From Anaerolineaceae bacterium (GTDB taxonomy: Bacteria; Chloroflexota; Anaerolineae; Anaerolineales; Anaerolineaceae), in contig PABH01000032.1 of the NCBI GenBank assembly GCA_002702705.1, positions 1 to 40,735 of the forward strand: a stretch of DNA of 40,735 bases. The letters are read 5' to 3'. Made by a program: the position numbers and the translations under genes. Below are positions 36,241 to 40,735 of this stretch, piece after piece (the stretch's first letter is position 1; each line of letters begins with the position of its first letter). The notes under the pieces were generated by a model. The model was not told where the DNA came from, did no database searches, and worked only from the letters and a program-made list of their open reading frames with translations.

Positions 36241-36681
36241 ATGATAAAACACATTTCAATATTATTTAATTTTGGCGAAGCACTTGTGATTTTGGGATCT
36301 TTTTTACCCTGGCGTTTTGAGGGGGATGTCATTAGCTATGTCTATTACGGTTTCCAGATTGAAATTTCAAAAACAAACCTATTTTTCCATGATGACGGGG
36401 GAAGCATTGTGTTGCTTTTTGCTATGTTTCTATTATTTTTAATAAAAACCAATTTTATTAAGTACCGATTTGTTGTTGCGAAAATAGTGTCATTTGGGAT
36501 TCTTGTTTTTGCTCTAATTAAGATATTAGTTATATCGTTATATCAAAGTCAAAATATGACTACAGATTATCATGCAGTTGGTATTGGATTAATTCTGGTT
36601 TTAATTGGTGCAAGTGTATTAATTTACATAATTTTCAATATGACAGAATTTTCTAGGGAAAAACAATTTCGACTGATGTGA
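36241..36681 (+). CDS. Small polytopic membrane protein of unknown function
   Basis: The 146-residue protein has about four hydrophobic segments (SILFNFGEALVILGSFLPWRF, IVLLFAMFLLFLI, IVSFGILVFALIKILVISLY, IGLILVLIGASVLIYIIF). No conserved motif is recognised; the layout recalls small uncharacterised bacterial integral-membrane proteins. A TGGAG site precedes the ATG by 5 bases. Its last 29 bp overlap the 3' end of the convergent gene at 36653-37297, which limits how both ends can evolve. Confidence 0.65.
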   Translation: MIKHISILFNFGEALVILGSFLPWRFEGDVISYVYYGFQIEISKTNLFFHDDGGSIVLLFAMFLLFLIKTNFIKYRFVVAKIVSFGILVFALIKILVISLYQSQNMTTDYHAVGIGLILVLIGASVLIYIIFNMTEFSREKQFRLM

Positions 36682-37297
36682 CCAGCAAGGTGTTGCAGCC
36701 TGCATCCTGCCATTTGCTGTTCCATTTGTCTTCATCTTTGTAAAAGCGGATATCAAAAATTTCCCGTCCTTGAATATGAACGGTTTGTCCGTTGCGAATG
36801 GCTGTTAGTTGGGACCGAATTTCTTCATTTAGCGGCACAGTATGTAATAAATTGATGCTGCCATGAGGATAATCTGAACCGGTTGCCCGCCAGACAAAAT
36901 GATGATTACTGACGGATGTGTTTACAAGTGATGGATCAGCGTAATCACCGGTGGTGATGAGAATATCATGGCTGAGCATTGGAAATTTGTTTTCACGGAT
37001 GGGTGAAGCGTGCCGTACCAAGCCATTAAAACTTGTCGTTCGAACATTTTCATAGGAAATTTCCCAAGTAAAGCCCTCTTCAGTGTTGATGGATTCAAAA
37101 CCATTCGAGATATTCCAATCGGATGTGTCTGGGCTGGCATAACCAGGAAGATCGATATTTAAATTGTAATAAACATAATCCCCGGCGAAAATTAATACAA
37201 CAACCAACGCGATTACAATTACTGGTGAAGATTGTAAAAGGCAGCCCAAGGGCATGAACAATATTTCTTTTAAGCCTATTTTGCGAGTTTTTTCCAT
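36653..37297 (-). CDS. Single-span membrane protein with extracytoplasmic domain, unknown function
   Basis: A 214-residue protein with a basic N-terminus, one membrane helix (SPVIVIALVVVLIFAGDYVYY, about residues 19-39) and an external beta-rich domain. Features such as HDILITTGDYADPSLVNTSV, IRNGQTVHIQGREIFDIRF and WQDAGCNTLLVTSVEIV are reminiscent of uncharacterised proteins in which a GREI segment and a C-terminal Asp-Ala-Gly-Cys-Asn-Thr segment are conserved. The C-terminal Cys could be functional. No enzyme family is recognised. It is divergent from glmS. Confidence 0.7.
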   Translation of the reverse strand: MEKTRKIGLKEILFMPLGCLLQSSPVIVIALVVVLIFAGDYVYYNLNIDLPGYASPDTSDWNISNGFESINTEEGFTWEISYENVRTTSFNGLVRHASPIRENKFPMLSHDILITTGDYADPSLVNTSVSNHHFVWRATGSDYPHGSINLLHTVPLNEEIRSQLTAIRNGQTVHIQGREIFDIRFYKDEDKWNSKWQDAGCNTLLVTSVEIVFP

Positions 37298-37325
37298 GGA
37301 TTATTTTTATGTCTTGTTGGTAAAA

Positions 37326-37355
37326 TTGTATAAAACTGGGTTCCTAGCGTATAAT
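37326..37355 (+). promoter_or_regulatory. Promoter of the glmS ribozyme/glmS transcript
   Basis: TTGTAT (37326-37331), 18-bp spacer, TATAAT (37350-37355). Transcription would start near 37362, about 60 bases before the ribozyme cleavage site. Confidence 0.7.
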
Positions 37356-37424
37356 ATAACGCATAAATATAAAAATGGAGGTAATTGGCAGCAGGAATTA
37401 ATTTATTTTTTATCAGATAGGAAA

Positions 37425-37596
37425 GCGCATGGCCCTGTTGGATAACAGGATGACGAGGAAGAAGGTTCCCCAATGCGAATTGGGGTTAACCGGCAAAACG
37501 CAGGCTGCAACCCTGCCGGCCGGGAAAATCGAAAGGTCAGCGGAAGCCTTCCGGATGGAGATCTCCATCTGTGCCTATCTATCACCGAAAAATAAA
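37425..37596 (+). ncRNA. glmS self-cleaving ribozyme/riboswitch
   Basis: Directly before glmS the RNA has the ribozyme landmarks in order. The cleavage site is expected between A37424 and G37425 in aaaGCGC. P1 is a perfect hairpin (cctgtt 37434-37439, aacagg 37444-37449). It is followed by gatgacgagg (core GACGAGG at 37452-37458). GAAGG (37461-37465) pairs with CCTTC (37547-37551), enclosing atcgaaaggtcagcggaag, which matches the family core AUCGAA...UCGGCGGAUG. Then comes a gatggagatctccatc hairpin. Glucosamine-6-phosphate is the cofactor for self-cleavage, leading to mRNA decay, so glmS is under product control. Two extra hairpins (about 37467-37482 and 37492-37519) enlarge the usual core. 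The 3' boundary is approximate. Confidence 0.85.
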
Positions 37597-37617
37597 CCTG
37601 ATTTAATCAGGCGTTTT
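37597..37617 (+). terminator. Possible attenuator hairpin between ribozyme and glmS
   Basis: cctgat-tta-atcagg (37597-37611) followed by cgtttt resembles a weak intrinsic terminator 28 bp before glmS. The stem is only 6 bp and the T-run is short. Confidence 0.35.
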
Positions 37618-37644
37618 GTATTATTTCGATAAAACGAGGTTTGC

Positions 37645-39486
37645 ATGTGTGGTATTGTAGGTTATATTGGTGATCAGGATGCGACACCAATCATTTTAAA
37701 TGGATTAAAAAAACTGGAATACAGGGGCTATGATTCTGCCGGAATTGCTGTATTGCAGGATGGGAAAATTGAAGTACGCCGGGATGCCGGAAAGTTAAAT
37801 AAACTGACTGCAATGGTGGAAATGAACCCGATGACCGGAAATCTGGGAATCGGACATACGCGTTGGGCAACCCATGGTATGCCAACGGTTAACAACGCAC
37901 ATCCTCATATGGGCAGCACCGGAGAAGTGGTGGTAGTACACAATGGAATTGTTGAAAACTACCTGGAATTAAAAGAGGAATTATTAGCTGAAGGTATTCA
38001 GTTTAAATCCGAAACCGATACGGAAACGATTGTCCACTTAATTGAATTATATCTGGGATTGGAAGCTGATTTTACAGCAGCCGCCTGCAAAGCGCTCTCT
38101 CGATTACGAGGAGCACACGGTGTGGTTACTTTTTCCACTCGTGAACCGGACAAAATTGTTGCCGCGCGCATCGGTAACGCGGGTGGTGTAGTTGTTGGTT
38201 TGGGTGATGGGGAAAATTACCTGGCTTCAGATATTCCAGCCATTCTTGAGTATACACGCCGGATGATTTTCCTTGAATCTGAGCAAATGGTAGTGCTAAC
38301 TAAAGATGAGGTGAAACTTACCAATTTTGATGGTTCCCCGGTAAAACCGGAAATCAACACCATTTCCTGGGACCCAGTTTCTGCAGAAAAAGGCGAATAT
38401 CGCCATTTTATGCAGAAGGAAATCCATGAACAGGTGCGGTCATTAACTGATACGCTGGCGGGTCGGGTAGATTTTGACCAGGGAAAGATCAGCCTGGCAC
38501 AGTTAAATTTGACAGCAGAAAAAGCAAAACAAATACAAAAAATCATCATTACAGCTTGTGGTACGGCGGCTTATGCGGGCATGGTAGGAAAATTCTTAAT
38601 TGAGCATATCGCCCGAATTCCGGTTGAAGTGGATATTGCTTCTGAATTTCGATACCGTGATCCGATTGTGGATGAGAATACGGTTGTGATTGCCGTCAGC
38701 CAATCCGGTGAAACGGCGGATACGCTTGCTGCCATGGAACTTGCCAAGCGGAAGGGCGCGACGCTGTGGGCAAATGTTAATGTGATTGGTTCGCAGGCGA
38801 TGCGTATCTCGGATGGTTTTATTTCCATGCAAACCGGGCCTGAGATCGGGGTAGCTTCTACAAAAGCATTTACTGCACCGCTGGTTGATTTTTATATGCT
38901 GGCAATTTTGTTGGCTGATCTGCGGGGAACGATTAAAGAAAAAGAACGGCGACAACTGGTGAGTGATCTGCGACTGGTGCCGAATTTAGTCAGTAAGATT
39001 TTACAAAGTGAAGAAGGGATCATTCAGGCGGCACGGGAATTTAAGTTTATAAAGAGTGCTCTTTATTTAGGGCGTGGGATCAACATGCCAATCGCTTATG
39101 AAGGCGCATTAAAACTGAAAGAAATCTCCTATATTCATGCGGAAGGATACCCGGCTGGTGAAATGAAACACGGTCCGATTGCATTGGTTGACCGGGATAT
39201 GCCGGTGATCGCGATTGCACCAAAAGATCCCTGGTATGAGAAGATGATCAGCCAGATTGAACAAGCCAAAGCCCGCGGGGGCAGCGTTTTGGTTGTGGCA
39301 ACGGAAGGGGATGAGAAAGTAGCCGAATTGGCGGATCATGTCTTTTGGGTGCCGGAAACGCCCTGGCTGTTAAGCCCGGTGATTACAGTAATCCCACTGC
39401 AGATGTTTGCCTATCATATTGCCTCCCTGCGCGGGTTGGATGTGGATCAGCCCAGGAATCTGGCAAAAAGCGTGACGGTAGAGTAA
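37645..39486 (+). CDS. glmS: Glutamine--fructose-6-phosphate aminotransferase (isomerizing) GlmS
   Basis: The first enzyme of UDP-GlcNAc synthesis makes glucosamine-6-phosphate from fructose-6-phosphate and glutamine. The 613 residues show the N-terminal nucleophile domain (MCGIVGYIGDQDATPI, Cys2; LEYRGYDSAGIA; GHTRWATHG; VVHNGIVENY) and two SIS domains (ITACGTAAYAGMVGKFLIE, AVSQSGETADTLAAMELAK, EIGVASTKAFTAPLVDFYMLA, AEGYPAGEMKHGPIALV), ending PRNLAKSVTVE as in all GlmS. G+C looks higher than in neighbours, but codon use is otherwise ordinary. GAGG precedes the ATG. It appears monocistronic and regulated by the upstream ribozyme. Confidence 0.97.
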   Translation: MCGIVGYIGDQDATPIILNGLKKLEYRGYDSAGIAVLQDGKIEVRRDAGKLNKLTAMVEMNPMTGNLGIGHTRWATHGMPTVNNAHPHMGSTGEVVVVHNGIVENYLELKEELLAEGIQFKSETDTETIVHLIELYLGLEADFTAAACKALSRLRGAHGVVTFSTREPDKIVAARIGNAGGVVVGLGDGENYLASDIPAILEYTRRMIFLESEQMVVLTKDEVKLTNFDGSPVKPEINTISWDPVSAEKGEYRHFMQKEIHEQVRSLTDTLAGRVDFDQGKISLAQLNLTAEKAKQIQKIIITACGTAAYAGMVGKFLIEHIARIPVEVDIASEFRYRDPIVDENTVVIAVSQSGETADTLAAMELAKRKGATLWANVNVIGSQAMRISDGFISMQTGPEIGVASTKAFTAPLVDFYMLAILLADLRGTIKEKERRQLVSDLRLVPNLVSKILQSEEGIIQAAREFKFIKSALYLGRGINMPIAYEGALKLKEISYIHAEGYPAGEMKHGPIALVDRDMPVIAIAPKDPWYEKMISQIEQAKARGGSVLVVATEGDEKVAELADHVFWVPETPWLLSPVITVIPLQMFAYHIASLRGLDVDQPRNLAKSVTVE

Positions 39487-39573
39487 AGTATTTTGTCTTT
39501 TTCTAATTCCTTGGTTTTGATGGTGTTTATTTACATTTCTTAAGACTAACAGTCATAAAAAAATTTTCTTAGT

Positions 39574-39610
39574 AAATGGCCGTGAGAGGATAATTCCACC
39601 ACGGTCATTT
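39574..39610 (+). terminator. Terminator after glmS
   Basis: aaatggccgtg (39574-39584) and cacggtcattt (39600-39610) form an 11-bp stem with one G-U pair, followed by tataat rather than a T-run. It lies 88 bp after the glmS stop. The remainder of the 39487-39787 gap is AT-rich and I see no gene in it. Confidence 0.6.
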
Positions 39611-39787
39611 ATAATCCAATTTGCCTTATTTTAATGAATAAATAAATATTGTCGGCAAACTTTGTATGGAAAATAAAATAGGAGTGAATCGATTCAATTC
39701 AATTTATTGTTTGCAGTAAAAAAATATCTGAATAAAATTAATCCATACAATAAATACACCCTGGATTTTTTTTAAATCAAAATTATT

Positions 39788-40642
39788 ATGAAAAATAAAA
39801 TTTTTAGTTTACTTGTTTTATTCTTTCTAACAGCTTGTTTTCGAAGCAGTAAGGAATTAATACTAGAAACTCAAATGGCTTTGATACCAACAGAAAAATT
39901 AGAGGTTGTATATCTGTCTCCCGACAAAAACACAAAGTTGCAATCAGGGGATTCGAAAAATTTTCAAATTGTCGAAAAAAATGGCAATATTATATGGTCT
40001 TTTTCTTATGATATAAATAAATTCGGGGAAAGTGAATCCTCACTTTTTTGGTATGCGGGATATATTCCTGTTTATTGGTCTGAAGATGGCAGATATATCT
40101 ATCTAACTTGTTTGCACAATAACGAAGATGGTTCCACAAAATACATTGGAAATACCTATATTGATGGACAAGGCATTTTCAGGGTCGATGTAAAAAATAA
40201 AAATTTGATAGAGGTTATACCAGAATTGCGTCATGGGTATTATGCTTTTATCTTTACGCCAGATGGGAAGAATTTGATCTATGCAGATCAAACAGAAACA
40301 CCAGTTAGCGTAAGAATGTTAAATTTGGTTTCTGATGAGGAAAAGATTTTATTAACAGCTGACGAAGAATTTTTGGATGTGGGTAGTTTTGGAATTTCAC
40401 CTGAGGGTGGTGAATTGTTTTTTATTACAATGAAAATTTTAGGTGGTGAACGTTTTTATTCATTGAAAATTTTTGATCTATCAAACTTAATTACCGTTAC
40501 GCTCATTGATCATTTTGATACGCGGCTGCAATTTAAATCTTGGAAAAATGATTTAATTATTTTAAGTGATAGCAATGATTCAATATGGGAGCTAAATCTA
40601 TTAACTCAAGAATTATCCTTGATTGCAACAAAAACACCTTAT
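39788..40642 (+). pseudogene. Lipoprotein with beta-propeller-like repeats, truncated by IS21 insertion
   Basis: The first 285 codons are original. The protein begins MKNKIFSLLVLFFLTACFRSS with a lipobox LTAC (Cys17), so it is an exported lipoprotein. Repeated strands such as PVYWSEDGRYIYLTC, YAFIFTPDGKNLIYADQ and SFGISPEGGELFFITM resemble TolB/PD40-type propeller blades, usually involved in protein binding. At 40643 the reading frame passes into the IS21 terminus and ends at 40729 after 28 foreign codons, so the C-terminal part is lost or lies beyond the insertion. No good ribosome-binding site is seen before the ATG. It is unlikely to be fully functional, although a truncated lipoprotein could still be made. 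Confidence 0.75.
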
Positions 40643-40735
40643 TGCAAAATCCGGAGCATGTCGCACACTGAATTCGGAACAAGCCGCACAGTGAATCCGG
40701 GGCATGCCGCACACTTATTAGGCGGATAAAAAGGG
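40643..40735 (+). mobile_element. Second IS21 copy (end only), opposite orientation
   Basis: From tgcaaaatccgg onward the sequence is the reverse complement of the right end of the element at 15809-18366. Three 23-25-bp units (40643-40667, 40668-40690, 40691-40713) match with few differences, then the sequence continues into the istA leader (cacttattaggcggataaaaaggg against cactttttagttggataaaaaagggg). One of the four units of the first copy is absent. istA would be read rightwards beyond the window edge. The left duplication would be cttat (40638-40642). Confidence 0.9.

Noticed and set aside
37425-37596. Cobalamin riboswitch before glmS
   Set aside because: G+C-rich stems and a GCAACCCTGCCGG stretch suggested it briefly, but the B12-box is absent, and ribozyme landmarks plus the downstream glmS gene fit better.
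37429-37632. A 67-codon plus-strand frame before glmS
   Set aside because: It coincides with the structured glmS ribozyme, and the conserved bases are explained by RNA folding.
40643-40729. C-terminal end of the lipoprotein as a genuine domain
   Set aside because: These 28 codons are reverse-complement IS21 terminal repeats, not original coding sequence.

Overview
The window is an AT-rich bacterial chromosome segment (I judge it below 45% G+C by eye). It most resembles a member of the Chloroflexota, class Anaerolineae. This is an inference from several features together: an IPVTG-type sortase substrate beside a small sortase-like protein, a Rex repressor, an ATP synthase alpha subunit with a large insertion, a YugP-type metallopeptidase, a tungsten-type aldehyde oxidoreductase and a GH36 alpha-galactosidase. 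No rRNA or other decisive marker is present.

Layout. 1-1163: the end of a repeat-rich surface protein and, facing it, a sortase-like gene, with a shared terminator between them. 1379-4051: a DNA-repair/RNA operon, yebC-ruvC-SpoU methyltransferase-ruvA, in which ruvC appears to begin at a non-canonical AUA codon. 4092-10816: M42 aminopeptidase, the F1 genes atpA-atpG-atpD-atpC and an MreB-like actin, closed by a terminator; the F0 and delta genes are not here. 10815-15725: rex, divergent from a GH36 alpha-galactosidase, then a large secreted protein of unknown function. 15809-18366: a complete IS21-family element with a visible 5-bp target duplication. 18485-24408: housekeeping genes (YugP-like protease, MTAP-family phosphorylase, tRNA-Arg(CCG), PrsW-like protease, AIR-synthase/HypE-like protein, radical SAM protein, histidine phosphatase).

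24485-33668 is the most unusual part: a seven-gene minus-strand operon of a Ycf46-like AAA+ ATPase, a HEAT-like/WD40 protein, an Hsp70-like ATPase, DUF1257 (Ycf35), DUF2997, a small radical SAM activase-like protein and a second WD40 protein. Genes overlap or are separated by at most about 22 bp, so the products probably act together. The two propeller proteins look like diverged paralogs sharing a C-terminal motif. A promoter whose -35 box lies in an inverted repeat drives this operon, divergent from an aldehyde:ferredoxin oxidoreductase gene (33847-36009). The biochemical role of the system is unknown to me; I suggest an ATP-driven, chaperone-like or Fe-S/radical-linked maturation or defence complex.

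36241-39486: two small membrane proteins with overlapping 3' ends, then glmS preceded by a promoter and a strong candidate glmS ribozyme. 39788-40735: a lipoprotein gene interrupted at 40642 by the end of a second IS21 copy, inverted relative to the first and carrying one fewer 23-bp terminal repeat.
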